Below are positions 34,726-47,600 of a DNA stretch of 64,000 nucleotides, one piece after another; the first letter of the stretch is position 1, and every line of letters starts with the position of its first letter. A model generated the notes under the pieces. It searched no databases. It saw only the letters and a list, made by a program, of their open reading frames with translations, and was not told the DNA's origin. A program made the position numbers and the translations under genes. This stretch comes from Pomacea canaliculata. Taxonomy: Eukaryota; Mollusca; Gastropoda; Architaenioglossa; Ampullariidae. The stretch lies in contig NC_037596.1 in the NCBI RefSeq assembly GCF_003073045.1, forward strand, positions 7,521,416 through 7,585,415. Reading direction: 5' to 3'.

Positions 34726-37700
34726 ATGACTCACATACAGGAACATTCAACATGGAGTTCTGACCACGTTCATCCGGACATCATGGCGAGAATTACAGAG
34801 ACCTCGGAGCTGCTAAACTCTGCTGCTGAGGATGGTAACTGGAATCTGGTCAGAGAACTCATTTCTAATGAGCACAATGTAGTACTCGCTATCCAGCAGT
34901 CTTGCTTGTTGCAGAAATTTGCTTCCCTTACAAAAATTAGTTATCAGCTTGTGAAAGACATATTAAAACAGATATTTTCCAATAAGGAAAGCAGTTCGAA
35001 GCTAAAAGTCCTCGCAAAAGATGCTGCCATTGAGGCGGCAAGGTGTGGCAACTGGGACACCTTGATAGTATTTCTGTCGTCAGTAGAAGGTTTATTGGAA
35101 GATGACAGCAGCCTTCGGTCAGTAATACTGACAATAGCTGATAGTCAGACTCTCAGGAAAAACGTTACCTCCATATAGACGTTCTCAGTGCAGTCTGGAG
35201 AAATTCAAAGCAGACGATTCTGGACAGCACAGACAAGAGAGTCCACAACATCTTGGTGCAGCTGGCGGCGAAAGTCAACATGTGGTCACGTGTCTGTGAC
35301 CTTCTCGTCACCAAGCCTGACCTCAACCTCCTCGACAGGGATGGTCTGTCAGTCCTACACAGACTCGTCATGTGTCCTGACAGCAGGTTCGACTCTCTTC
35401 TTTCCCGTCTTCTGAAAAATGGCGCCGATGTTAACCTTAAGACCTCGAAGGGGGACACAGTTCTGCACCTGGCCACCGAACATCAGAAGTTACAACAACG
35501 CCTTGCACGCAAAAGTGGTGGCCTGAGAGCTATGAAAAAATATCGAAAGAAAATTGCGGAATCCAAGAGCAAAGCATTAGAACTACTTATTAAATTTTGC
35601 CGAAAAGTGGACGATAAAAATCGTGAAGGGAACACAGCGGCCATTCTGGCTGCAAGAATCGAGAACTGGCATTTCCTCAAACTCTTGCTCAAACATGACT
35701 CAAATGTTAATGTTCTTGACAGTCATCAGCGCTCAGTCCTGCACCTTCTTGCTCTAAAACGACCTTCCTTCCTCTGTGAGACCATTGTTACTGAGTGTAT
35801 CGAAAATGGAGCCCAAGTGGACAGAGAAGATAAGAACGGCCGTTCGCCACTTCAACTGGCGGTTGACTCTCAGAACTGGACTTTATGTAAACTGCTGATA
35901 AAACATGGAGCAAATCACGACATTCGTGATCGGGACAACAGCAATGTTTTACACAGACTGGCTTTAGCTGACAGCGAACATGTCGAAGAGGTTATGCCTC
36001 TTGTTTCTCTTCTTCAATCCCGAGGTGCAAATATAAATGCGGCTGGACCCAGTGGCAACACCATCGTGCATTTAGCCGCGAGGCAGAAGAACTGGACGTT
36101 ACTTCAACACTTGCTGCACCTCGGAGCCTGTATAAACTCTCATAATCATGAAGGTTTCACAGTTATACACATCCTTGCATCTGACCACTTGTTAGAAACT
36201 GATCACACAAAGGTATTGTCTATCCTTGACCTTCTTCTCGACAAAGGAGCTGACCTGTCTCTTCCTAACTCACGGGGTGGCACGGCGATGCACCTGGCAG
36301 TCATTCACGAAAACTGGGTCATGGTCAAATACTTAGTTCAGCGAAGGTTAATCATTGATGATTTTTGGATCATTGAAAAGCTAATTCAGTGCAAAAATGA
36401 GACCCATGAGACATATCCGCTCTTTAGTCTTCTTTATAAAAAGGAATTCTCAAACTTCAGAAATGCTTCTGATGACTCCCTTTTGCAACTCGCAGCCAAG
36501 CATGAGAAGTGGGACATTGTAGAACACATCCTGAGCCAAGAGGGAGGGAATGTTAATGAGTTAGACAGTGAGAGGTGCAATGTTCTTCACAGAATGGCTA
36601 CAAGCCGAGGAGAAGCGTTTAAGAAAGGTCAGAATTATCGTAAGGTCCTGTCGGTTTTGAATATGTCTTCAACTCTCGACAAACATGAAGTTTTCTTTCT
36701 TATTTATTCGGCGGCTGCTGCGGGCAATATAGATGTCGTGGACATGCTGCTCGACAACTTAGATGATGCCAACATGGTGGATTATGATAGGTGCACAGTT
36801 CTTCAGAGAGTAAGTCAGTCTTGTCTATCATCACCAGTGGCTGTAATCAAACGACTTGTCAAAAAAGGGGCAGACGTCAATAAGAAGTGTCTGGATGGTA
36901 ACTCTGCTCTACATCTTGCGGCAAAAAGCAACAACTGGCTGGCTGTCCAGGCCCTTTTAAGTTACGAAACTACAGCCAACATTCCCGACAACGAAGGTAT
37001 GACAGTTCTTCACAGATTTCTGAGTCGGCCGGACTTGCCATGTGGATTGTGTTCTCAAAGTTCTCCAGATAATCTTCTGACCAAGATCTTAAAAAACGAT
37101 GCGTTGATTAACCAGAGAGATCGCAATGGCCATACTCCCCTCCATCTAGCTGTTAAGTTTGAACTTTGGGACAAGGTAGCTGCTTTGTTGGACAGTGGAG
37201 CTTGTGTTAACGATAAAGACCACTCAGGATGCACTGCTCTGCACATGCTTTCACAGCGCATAGATTCTCAAAATCTCGGTTATAAAATGTGCACAGGTTG
37301 TAAACTTCATTTAGACAGGTCTGAGCTTTTTATCGATAGTCAAATCTTTATTGATGCTCGTGACGACAGCGGTAATACAGCGCTGATGTTATCAGCGAAA
37401 CACAACAACTGGGACATCACAGAGCGACTTCTACAAACAGGTGCTGACCCCTGCATACTGCATGTATTGGCTTCTGTAACTCCGAAACATGCAAATAGTT
37501 TCTTAACTCAGAAAAGGCAAAAGAATATTCTGGAACTGTTAATCTCACGTCGTGCTGACGTCAATGCACGTGACCCAAAAGGCAACACGCCGATACAACT
37601 GGCTGCGAAGCACGGGAACATGGACATGGTGGAGCGGCTCTTGGAGTTTCGAGTCAACGTCAACGAGACTGACAGCGAGGGCTTCACCTTGTTGTCGAGA

Positions 37701-39191
37701 GTCGCTCAGAGCTTGTCTCCCAGATGTGAGGACATCGCCAGGCAACTGTTGGAGAAAGGTGCTGACGTCAACAGGACGTGTCCTGACATCCAGACTTCAG
37801 GCACGACGACACCACTGTTACTATCTGTCAACTCCAGTAACTGGCCAGTGACATTATGTCTGTGTAATGCAGGTGCCGACATCGAGGCGCTCTGCAGTTT
37901 TGATCAAATTCTTCACCGACTTATGCATTCAATTACTCCTGATAATATCAGCATTATCCTACTGCTCATGGGCCTTATATTGGAAGTAAATGAAGATGTT
38001 ATCTTTCATCGAAGTTCGGAGGGCCAGTCAGTGATGCAACTAGCTTTCAATAAAAAACTATGGGATATTCTTTGTGAGCTTCGTCGCTATGACCTACACC
38101 TGGAGCCAGAAGCGCTGGTGGGACGATATGTGTTCGAGTACCTGGCAGACTGGGCAATCCGCTCGGATGATCCAGACTGTATTTTCGACCTAATACAGAA
38201 TATTGAACGTACCTTTAACTTCATTAACCTACGTGATCGTAATGGGAATACTCCCCTAAACATCCTAGCAAAAAACTGTAATTGGTATTATGTCAAATTA
38301 TTCGTCGACTGTGGAGCTGATGTCAACATGCCTGATATTGAGTCCTGGTTACCGTTGCATAGATTACTCATGGCAAAGAGTGAAGAGAATGATAGCTACT
38401 TAGAAGTTTCGGATCTCCTACACGAGCTCACTAAACTAGACAGTGGGAACATTTCAATAGGAGGACGTACTCAGTCTTTGGAGAGACCCGTCAGGAGGAC
38501 ATCGACGTCACGTGCCAACAACCTGTTTGTGTGTGTGTTCAATGCTCGCTCTGTTCGGAATAAGTCTAGCCATATAAGTAACTTTATTAAAGAGAAGCAA
38601 CTTGACATCATGTTCCTGAACGAGACGTGGTTAAAGATCAGAGGGGATGAGTTAGTACACGATGATCTGACCCCTGAGGGCTACTGTATGAAATCCCGTC
38701 CCCGTCCAACCACAGGTGGGGGTGTAGCTGTCCTCTACCGACAACACATCTTATGTCAGATCACCGAATCCTTTCCCTTCTCCATCACCAGCTTTGAAGT
38801 GATCCTGTTCACGCTGACGGATCCTGAACTCGTACATTTTTTCTGCATCTACAGACCTCCACGAAGCCAGAAAAACAAGAACGTAGTTTTCCTTGCAGAA
38901 TTTCCCAAACTGTTAGACTGGTGTAAAGAGATCCGTGGGAAGGTTGTCTTGCTTGGAGACTTCAATTTTCAATATGACACACGATCACATTCCAGGTCAA
39001 TGCGCAGTCTCATTTCCAAGTATGGATTTGAACAGGCGGTCGAACACCCAACACACACGTCCCATCATATCATCGACTGGGTGCTGCACCGACCTGATGA
39101 GAATATAATTCAGTCCTGTTCCGTGACAGACCGTCTCAAGTCTGACCATTTTGCTGTTCTTTGCTTCCTGAACGTGCCATCCCCGAGATGA
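34726..39191 (+). pseudogene. B2: tandem copy of the ankyrin-EEP fusion gene, one frameshift
   Basis: The start at 34726 corresponds to that of B1. After about 143 codons the sequence CTCAGGAAAAACG lacks one base relative to B1 (CTCAGGGAGAAACG), giving a stop at 35176-35178. From about 35180 to 39191 the original frame is open again for over 1300 codons. The EEP domain (about 38516-39191) differs from that of B1 at roughly 20 residues, yet all catalytic motifs (FNARS, NETW, YRPP, GDFN, SDHFAV) are kept. A B1 ankyrin segment near 28540 (DSNGLS) is shortened here. The downstream frame is too well kept for an old pseudogene, so a recent mutation or a sequence error is likely. The unit spacing from B1 is about 8.95 kb. 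Confidence 0.85.
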
Positions 39192-42100
39192 AAAGAAAAG
39201 AAACAAATCAAAACAAGACTCTCATGGGTAGACCTCACTATGGGCTTGATTGTTCAAAGTATTGCATACCCTTGAGAAATATCTAGATTTTCAAACTCCG
39301 TCAGTCACCATGTATACTTGTTGCGATGGTGGCATTCTCTGTCTTAAAATATTAACTTGATTCGTCCGTCCTCACAACGACGAAGAATGTAATGGGTGCC
39401 GAGTTTCAAGTCCGCCCTGTCACCATATTTAGCCGCCTGGAATTTCTGAATCTGAGATCCCACCCATTACTAACAACGAAGAAAATAAGCAGATTTATTT
39501 TTCAAAAAATCCCTGTCAGATTAGTTTTTAAGCTCCATCTTTGAAAATATAATTTTTTGTTCAGTTGAATGCATTTATTTCATAATATTTAGTTTCTTTT
39601 CCTTCAGTCTGACTCAAACCCGACGCAGCTTCCCTAGACACTCTCCTCCCCGCTAACTCAAGCCTGCCTCTCCCCCCTCACTCCCAGCCATGACCTACTA
39701 ATTAGCCAATCAATGTTTGGGTCAAAGTCAGGGATCAATGCGAACCGTCGCGTGCCGCCGATTACACACACATACACGAAAAAGCACTCAGACACAGACC
39801 TGATCTCACAGTTACTGAATGTGCTTAGTTATCCCAAAGTAATCACAGTAAACGAAGAAAGCAACTGACTCCAAGTAAACTCAGCACCGAGCAGACGACA
39901 CAGTAGTCAGCGAAAAAAAAAAGGCCTTGACCTCTCCTCGCGAACGGAATAAAAATAGCCTGGAATATGACGTCAAGCGTCGTCTGCTGAGAGAAAGGAA
40001 CTTCAAACAGACAAACTGCTTAAAATCTGGTAAAGAGTAGCATCAGTTTGAATCTCGTCTATTTTAGTGTCTGTTCATGTGGAAAAGCTCAGTGTTTTGT
40101 AGGATGTTGTGTTTAATAAGAAAAATTACACGGGACTCTTTCATTTGCTTCAACGAAGTCTCGTTCTCGATCCCAGTGCGATCTGATGAAATGATTTGGT
40201 TGGACACTGCTCATAGCCATTGATTGTTATCACTAATAATCACTAATCCAACTAACTTGAGTAGTCAGCTTTTTTGTGGAGCAGTAAAAGAAGTATGTGA
40301 GGCGCTATATAATCCTCATTATTACATTATTACTAAGCAACATCTGTCGTTATGGAGCAGAATTTACCTTCTGTCAAATTCTAATTGAGGGATTTTATTT
40401 TCGTTTTAAAAAGAGTCACAAAGATTTCTTGCTGCATAGAAAACTGTGTGGCATTTAATGATGTTAATATAGAGGAGTTTTTGGAATTGAATGATTTCAA
40501 TATAGTTGTTGGCATTGCAGGTTCAGTTTATGTCTCTTGCACGTTGAGAAATATTTCATAGCCGGAGCGCTGTTAACGTTTGAATGACTGTACGGGTCTT
40601 TCATACAGATTTCACATTAAAGTATATCATAGCGACGCAAATAACATTAACAGTAAAAATATTCACAGACAGAAGAAAATAAACACAGAGGCTGCTGGAG
40701 TCGGAAAGTCCTACCCGTAAAAAGACTTACGAAGATCTTCTGTAAATTCTTCAGTTATTTGTTTGTACGTTAACTTTGGAAAGATTTACATACAGGTAAA
40801 AAACTAATGATGGAATAACTGTCTAATGATACCAGATAATGATAGGTTCAAGATAAGACTTGCTGAATTCAAAGTAATCCAACCTTTCCATTCTCAAGAT
40901 ACACACCCGCAAACATCAGCATGCACAGGTCAAGGCCACTCGCACAGACGTCAGAGTTGTACACAGCGAGTCAACAGGGGCTGGGAACCAATTAAATCTT
41001 TTTCCTTTATTTCTTATGGGAAAAACTGTTTCGGATAACGAACATTTCGGATAACGAACAACTTTCCAGAACGGATTATGTTCGTTAACCGAGGTTTCAT
41101 GTACTATGTTTTATGTGACATTGCCTTGTAATTGGTAGCATGATGCCAACGGAGCATGTTTTGAGTGTGCTCATACTAATCACATATGTCTTAAGAGTTT
41201 GAAAGAGTGAAATAAAAGATTATCACATATATTAGTACTATTTTTCATTTTTGCCATTAACATTAGCATGCATATGTACATCATTTGGTGTTTACATTCA
41301 TATTTCTAGCATTTCTGTACCACCACCTGTTATGTTTGCTGTACTTCGTGAGAATATTTTGAACATCAGTGACATCTTTTTGTTACTAAATGTATAATTT
41401 GTTTCGCGCATGTCATCGTAGCAATGTGGAGAGAATCACCATCAGCTAGAGCTACAGGACAGTCTTCCAGACATAAGAGTAAATAAGCTATCATAACTTC
41501 AGAACAGTCTGGCAAACATGACAGTGAAAGAACTCTCGTTGTTGAATGACAATGTGATGAGTATCGCAATGAACAGTGTGGTGTCTCATTGACAGCCAGA
41601 AACCTTCAGACTGTTTCAAGATGATAAAATTCGTCATTTATATATTTGTGTAAGTTGCAGGTAAAAGTTAAAGACAATCCACTACAACCTCTGTTGCTAT
41701 TGTCAGCTGCTCTTTTCGCATGGTAGGGTATGAAGAGGTTGAGAAAAAATTTGTGTACATTGCCAGGGATATGTTTGTTGACTTTATTTAAGCAAATTGT
41801 TTTACGTGAGAGTATTTTATGCTTTGTGTATGTATTGTTTATTAAAAAAAAAAAGGAATACCTGAAAAAAAGGTTCCCACGCTTAAAAACATTCGTCATT
41901 TAAAGGGGCGTGTATCTTAATCTTCGGCATGAAAACATTCTTGGCTGTTGGGTAAATAATTTAATATCGTTTCCAATTTTGTTTCTTTCTTGGTGCAAAA
42001 TATGAAGATTTTTAACAAACAATGTTACGTACTTTTTCCTCATATAACGTTTTTAATTGTGTCAAATGTAAGATGTTTGTTTCTTTGTTTGTTTGTTTGT

Positions 42101-43018
42101 TTGTTTGGTCAACAAATTTCCTGCTCGAAGATGACGACGGTTGATGTTATTCTTACTGTACATGATGCGTCGTCTGCTCTAAGAAGTTTACAGAGACTTT
42201 TTTTAATCCCTTGGGAGCCGTTTGTTGTCCGAACTCCCGTTCATCCTTCACCATCAAAGCTTGGGTGGTGTGGGTGCTGGCCGTTCCAGCCCCTGTAGAT
42301 ATTCCCGCAAAGCCGGGAGGCTTTCATGACCTCGCTCAGTCGTCTCCAAGTAGCAGGAGGTGGGAACCGCATCCCTGTGGTCGGAGCCGCTGTTTGATGA
42401 GCATTTGACCGTCAGACTCTTGCCTAAACTAGAATTTTTTTTATATGTGTACTTATGCATGGGGCGTGCCCCCTTTTTCTGATTCTAATTGTTTTTGCTT
42501 GATTTCTTCAAACGCGTTTTGTAGATCAGATCATAAATAATGACATTGTCAGACGTCTTAATTGAGGATGGAAAGCTTCATCGCTCAAGACGGATCCCTG
42601 TTCACTGCCCCAACAGCTCAGAAAAGTTAGTTTTCTGTTTACTCGACAGGATAAGTTTCTTTTTGCTGACATCTTCCTTGGGGCAGCTCTGGCCAAATTA
42701 TTTGATGCTTACTTCGGCAGATTTTCTATCCGGGTGCGAAATATTTGTCAGCAAAGGACTTTACAGAAAACAAAACTAACTGAATATTCCTTCTTTGAAG
42801 TCCTTTGAGGACAAATTTCACTTCCCCGTGTCTGTGCCTAGCAACATACGAGCTACTTCTACGACTATTATTTATTAAATGGCACTTCTTTTAGTTTTAC
42901 ATGATGCATTAGACGATTTCTCACAAAAAGAATGACTCCACCAGATGATGGGCCTTGGGTATACATATTTTTTGTTGGAGCAGTTAAAGAAGTGAGGCGC
43001 TGTATAAATCCTCATTAT
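39192..43018. other. 3' flank of B2 and left inner arm of palindrome II
   Basis: No gene recognised. Positions 39215-39440 repeat the B1 3' flank. Positions 39785-40330 are mirrored at 49070-49600 and end in a dispersed-repeat-like GGCGCTATATAATCC. Positions 40960-41104 are a transposon end (separate entry). Positions 41110-42050 are AT-rich, with a GTTT run near 42070-42105. Positions 42180-42420 are a GC-richer island with no recognised domain. Positions 42970-43018 are again repeat-like (GAGGCGCTGTATAAATCC). Confidence 0.45.
40965..41104 (-). mobile_element. Terminal fragment of a pogo/Tigger-like (Tc1-mariner) element
   Basis: Read on the minus strand, it begins TACATGAAACCTCGGTTAAC and continues with CGTTATCCGAAATGTTCG and a Lys/poly-A-like stretch (TTTTTCCCATAAG). 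This combination I recall from the ends of pogo-type elements. Only one end was found, next to a TA dinucleotide, with no transposase. Confidence 0.4.
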
Positions 43019-43318
43019 TACTATCTTACCTCCTGATAATGACGGCAGACTATCTCATGCCTGAGCGCCACGTTGACAGCGATCACGTGTCATGACGTGT
43101 GTCCAACGAATAATGCATTCAATGTCCTTGTGTGCGTGCGTGCGTGCGTGCGTGCGTGTGTGCGTGTGTGTGCGTATGTGTGTGATCAATGCACATCAAA
43201 GTGCCGAAATGATGAGGAAACTTGCTTTTATCATTATCATTGTTGCCGTGGTCTTCAATGTCTGCAAGATGAACGCGACCGGGGAAGATATCTACGTGGT
43301 AGATGTCACAAGCCGTAG
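43019..43318 (+). pseudogene. ICK-3: orphan cystine-knot exon behind a truncated promoter module
   Basis: Exon-like 43202-43318 follows CATCAAAG and ends in TAG. It encodes 38 residues with C-x6-C-x5-CC-x4-C-x14-C, closest to ICK-2, and the DNA after the stop (GGAGCAAGCGGTG) also matches. Upstream, 43019-43106 is the ICK promoter module including the CACGTG..TGACGTG block (43081-43102). It jumps directly to a GCGT/GT microsatellite (43131-43185): the leader, the signal-peptide exon and most of the intron are missing. An ATG-like frame through the microsatellite exists from 43073 but gives no signal peptide. Probably dead unless spliced to a distant signal exon. Confidence 0.65.
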
Positions 43319-44694
43319 TACATGCTGGAGCAAGCGGTGTTGCACTGTTGTTATTCGATTTACCTTTTAGTCGAATATGTTGAGTGACGAGACAGAAAAC
43401 AGATTGAAGTAATTAAAGGTGTTAACAACGCTTAAATTGTTCTTTTTATTTATTTAGTTTTATCAGAAGCTTGTTTAAACAATGACGTCAGCATGAAGAC
43501 CAGGTCTACCAATATCATGGGGCACCTTGCGTTACCTAGTTACTGGACAAGGCGCCGAAAGCCAACAATTGAAAGCACAATAAAATACAACGTTTTGTGT
43601 CTAAATACAAAGGTTGTTGTTTAATCGCAACAAGTGAGTCCTCGTGGGATTTCGAACCATGTGTGTTAATGACGTAAAATAAGGTATAATAGCGTATTAT
43701 GAGTCACAACAGAATTTGACGTCAGAGAGCGAGACATGTTTGATTGGCGCCGGAGCAAGCAGACGACAGGCACAATCATTTGCAGTAACAAAACAATATA
43801 TTTTGTTTTTTGCTGTCTGATGGAGGAGAGCGTTTAAAGAAGTAATAGAAGAGATCGTTTCTAAAAAGTCAGGTGAAAACCCGCTGAGAGACGAGTCTTT
43901 CCACAGTACTGCTCCTCTTGAAATTAGGTGAGATTCAGTGCAGTGCCCCAATTAAAAGGAACACAGGAAAACATTGGAGAGAAAAGTGCACTCGTTACAA
44001 TTTGTTAATCATTTCAAAAGCATATCAGTATCTCTAAAGCCAAAATTTGAAATTCAAAAATGAGACGGGGAGGCAGACTCACTAAACAGTTTCGTATGAA
44101 ACCAAAAGTTACACCTTTTATCAGTCTCGTCAGGACTTAAATAAGGTATTTCTCAAGTCAACAAGTCAGAACACGATCATGCAAAACCAAAAAAATCGCC
44201 TACTTCTTTGCGCCATCTTCAATCTTCAACATTTATCTAGTGGAGCCGCTCAAGACGCTGTTGCATCAAAGAAAAATAAGACGTGGCCGTTCAAAACCCC
44301 ACGCTCCTCCATTCACTCGTCATCTGCCACCCATTCGGTTCTCGCTTCAAGCAATTAAAATCAAAGACAGCAGGTTTGTGACACTCTTAATACCTGTAAG
44401 ATCTCTAGAATATCTGTATCAATGTGTATTATATTCTATACAAAGAAAAGAGCAAAATAAAAGTAAGCTACAAATACAACGAAGTATATGGTGTGCCTAT
44501 GATGAACATCGCCCAGTGTTGTTCTTGGCCAACAACACAAGGCTAAATGATAGAAAAATTATTTTAAGACAGGATTGATGCTGCTATGCATTTTTAGGAC
44601 ATCAACATAAATATGTTCTGGAGTTTTAAAATGATAAACGACTGGCGTGGTCTGTTTAGTGCAATAAAAGCTGTGAGAGTCGCTTAGTTTGTCC
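43319..44694. other. Left inner arm of palindrome II next to the transposon
   Basis: No gene. Positions 43500-43560 contain ATCATGGGGCACCTTGCG-type sequence of unknown origin. Positions 43640-43665 hold GGGATTTCGAACC, resembling a reversed tRNA/SINE B box. Positions 43680-43995 are mirrored at 48390-48670. Positions 44000-44694 are a spacer without counterpart, with only small open frames. Confidence 0.4.
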
Positions 44695-44698
44695 TTAA

Positions 44699-47600
44699 AG
44701 GGATACTAAAGGGTAGTGATAAGGCTGTGGCGACAGTCAAACGTTTCGAAAATAGATTTAGTTAGAATTACAGAGCACGAGAGCAATACAGGAAGAAATA
44801 AATGAGTCGTTTCTCACTTAAACCACTTATTAGCACTATTTCGGTTTTCCGATGTTATAAAAAATCGAAAAAATCCAGTGAAATCGACCCTTGTGGTCCT
44901 TCCGCCGAGTAGCCACGATATCGTCCCCCGAGATGAGTCAAGCAGCACGAGTCTTTTGTGACGTCACAAACGACAGGAAGTGTCTGTGGTCATTGCTAGA
45001 TAGTGATCGGTGGTGTCTCTTAGTTGGATTTGTTGTCTCCAAAGTCATTAACTATCGAGATGGCCATGAATAATGTTCAAGTTTTACCAATTGAACCACT
45101 TGCATCAGCTCCACAAAATCGACTGCACATCCTCGGAGGAACGAAGAAAATGTTGCAGCCGTCGAAGCACAAAGCAGTAGTAGACCAGAGATCTGGTAGG
45201 GACAGATCTCTGGTAGGACTATAGAAGTAAGTCATACTGTGTGCACGGGAACAGAAAGTGAACGCATGCTTACCTTCAAGCACTTTAAATAAACATAATG
45301 CATCTCAAACTCTTTACACTGGGCATTGGTTGTTGACGAATCACTTCGTAGTGTATTTAAAAAATAAAATTACATTTGGTATGCTATTATTTTCCTCACA
45401 CACACCCGGAAATTTCACATTGTATATGATAATTTGGGTTTTAAGTGACTTTTTCCTAAGGATAGTTTAAAAAATTAATAGTTTGAAATATCTGTATTTA
45501 AATATTTTAAACAGACTTTAAATATAATACTATTTGCAGCCTTTTTGGGGGGGATATAGTTGAATAATTACACTAATGACTTACTTATAACAACGATGGA
45601 TAGAATTCAAGCAGAGACGTTTGCTTTATATGTTTTATTATGCTGTGCTTTTAACTATATGTTTGTTGTTTAAATGTGTATTACATAGATTCATTTATCA
45701 CAGTTTCAGACTGGTCATTTGTGAGCATTGTGAGGATGGCCACAACAAATGTTGAAGCATAAAAAATGTAGAGTAAAAGCTTAAAAGTGAATTGTCAAGA
45801 AAATGTTCCCTATACATATGAAATTGTTACATTTATCAAATCCAGGTTATTGGACACACTTCATATCAGATGCATCATGTATCTGACATGAATTGTAAAA
45901 TAAAATTCCCTTTGTTAACATTAATTTATTTTATTTGTTCAAATCAGGTATGGGAATCACTTTATCTTATGTCCAAAACACATCTTGCATCATCTGGCAT
46001 TTTTATTTTACAAACATCATTTCTGAAATCCTTGGGTGCTGAATTTACCTTTCATTCTTTCTTTTCTTACAAACTAATCAATGCAAGGAAAACTGTGTGA
46101 GACTGATTTCTTTCTTTCACATAATATATCAGACATGTGGCTTAGATCTTTTTATTTCCTCAAGTTCCACTGCATGTGAATTTTTCATTTGATTGCTCTG
46201 TAAGCATTTCAAACAGCTTCAACAATGTATTTTGTCATAATTTTCTTAATTCTTGCACAGTTATGATTCCAATAAACCAAGTGGACATTTGAGACACATG
46301 TGTGTTTGTGTACCTTGTCAAAGGTTGAACATTTAGAAAGCTAAAAGAGTGTGGCTGTGAATGTCCAGGAGTAATGATGGCCACAGAGCTGTTCTTGGCA
46401 TATGGTTATAAATTTGACTCTCTATGTGATATGACACTCATCTATAGTTGTGATAGAAGGTTTGCTACACTGCCTGCAGACACTCCAGCATGCTCTCCAA
46501 CTTCTTTTCGTGATGATAAATTTTTCTTGTATTTCCAGGAAGGGATTGTTGCCCCAGTTCATCTTTCTGAGAATTCCTAGAGACAAATATCGAGACTAAA
46601 ATCATAGTTAAAACCATAAATCATTTTTATAGCTAAATATCAGCTTAAATTCTTGTGCTAGCATGTTTCCTGATATAAACTATCAAGTACTGATGTTTGT
46701 TAGTTACTCAATATAAATTTTGTTTACTGGTGCTCTTTTCGACTGCTGAATTATTCCACTCTGAGGTGTCATTTTCATTTTCTGACTCCATATTACAATA
46801 TCAGGATCACACCTAGCAGACATTTATAGACACAATTTCCTTCTTTTTCATTTCATTAATGAAAAAAATTTATCACAATAAAAATTTTATAAAAGCCATA
46901 TAAAATTATTTTTTTATCTAAGTGTTTAAAACTGCACATATTTTGGCCTTGAATATCCTTATAAAAGAAAAATATCTGGCACAGTTTTGTGGAATTCATG
47001 CCAATTTTAGATAAAAGAGATGTGTAATAGCAGAAATGAACTAAAAAGTGGCATTACCTTCAGTATTGGAGCTGAGATCTGGTCTGGACTCTTTATTTAA
47101 GCACAGTTGAACTGTTTGTTGTGACTGACTGTTTATAGTCTGAACATTAAAGTTTTATAAAGTAAATCATTCCACAAAACATTTAAAACAATAATAAAAC
47201 ATGTATGATTATACAGTGATCAAGCTATTATTTTTTTAATTCTTTACAGTATCCAACATATAAACACAATCATTAATATTACTCTAATTTTCAAATGTTT
47301 GAAATATCAAGTCTAACTCCGCAGTGTACTGCATACATAGATTTCACTACTATGCTTGATAAGCTCATTATGTAGGAAATACTTTCACATGAATTTTATT
47401 GTTTTTAGATTTCATAAACAAATAGCTGTCTTTTCAAAAAATATGAATTTAAAATATTTCATTTTATAAAAGCAAACAATGATTTTTTAAAAAAAAATAA
47501 TGTAACAAGTGACAGGATTTCAACAATCATTTTCAACAATTTCAGCAATTTTCAACAGGATTTCAACAATCAACAATCTTTTACACTTTCAGTTTGATGC

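Noticed and set aside
43073..43200. ATG-initiated N-terminus for ICK-3 running through the microsatellite
   Set aside because: It encodes repetitive Cys-Val-Arg-Ala residues from GCGT repeats, has no signal peptide, and lies where the intron is in ICK-1 and ICK-2.
45024..45224. Small open frame inside the Kolobok-like element
   Set aside because: No domain recognised and no support on the transposase strand.
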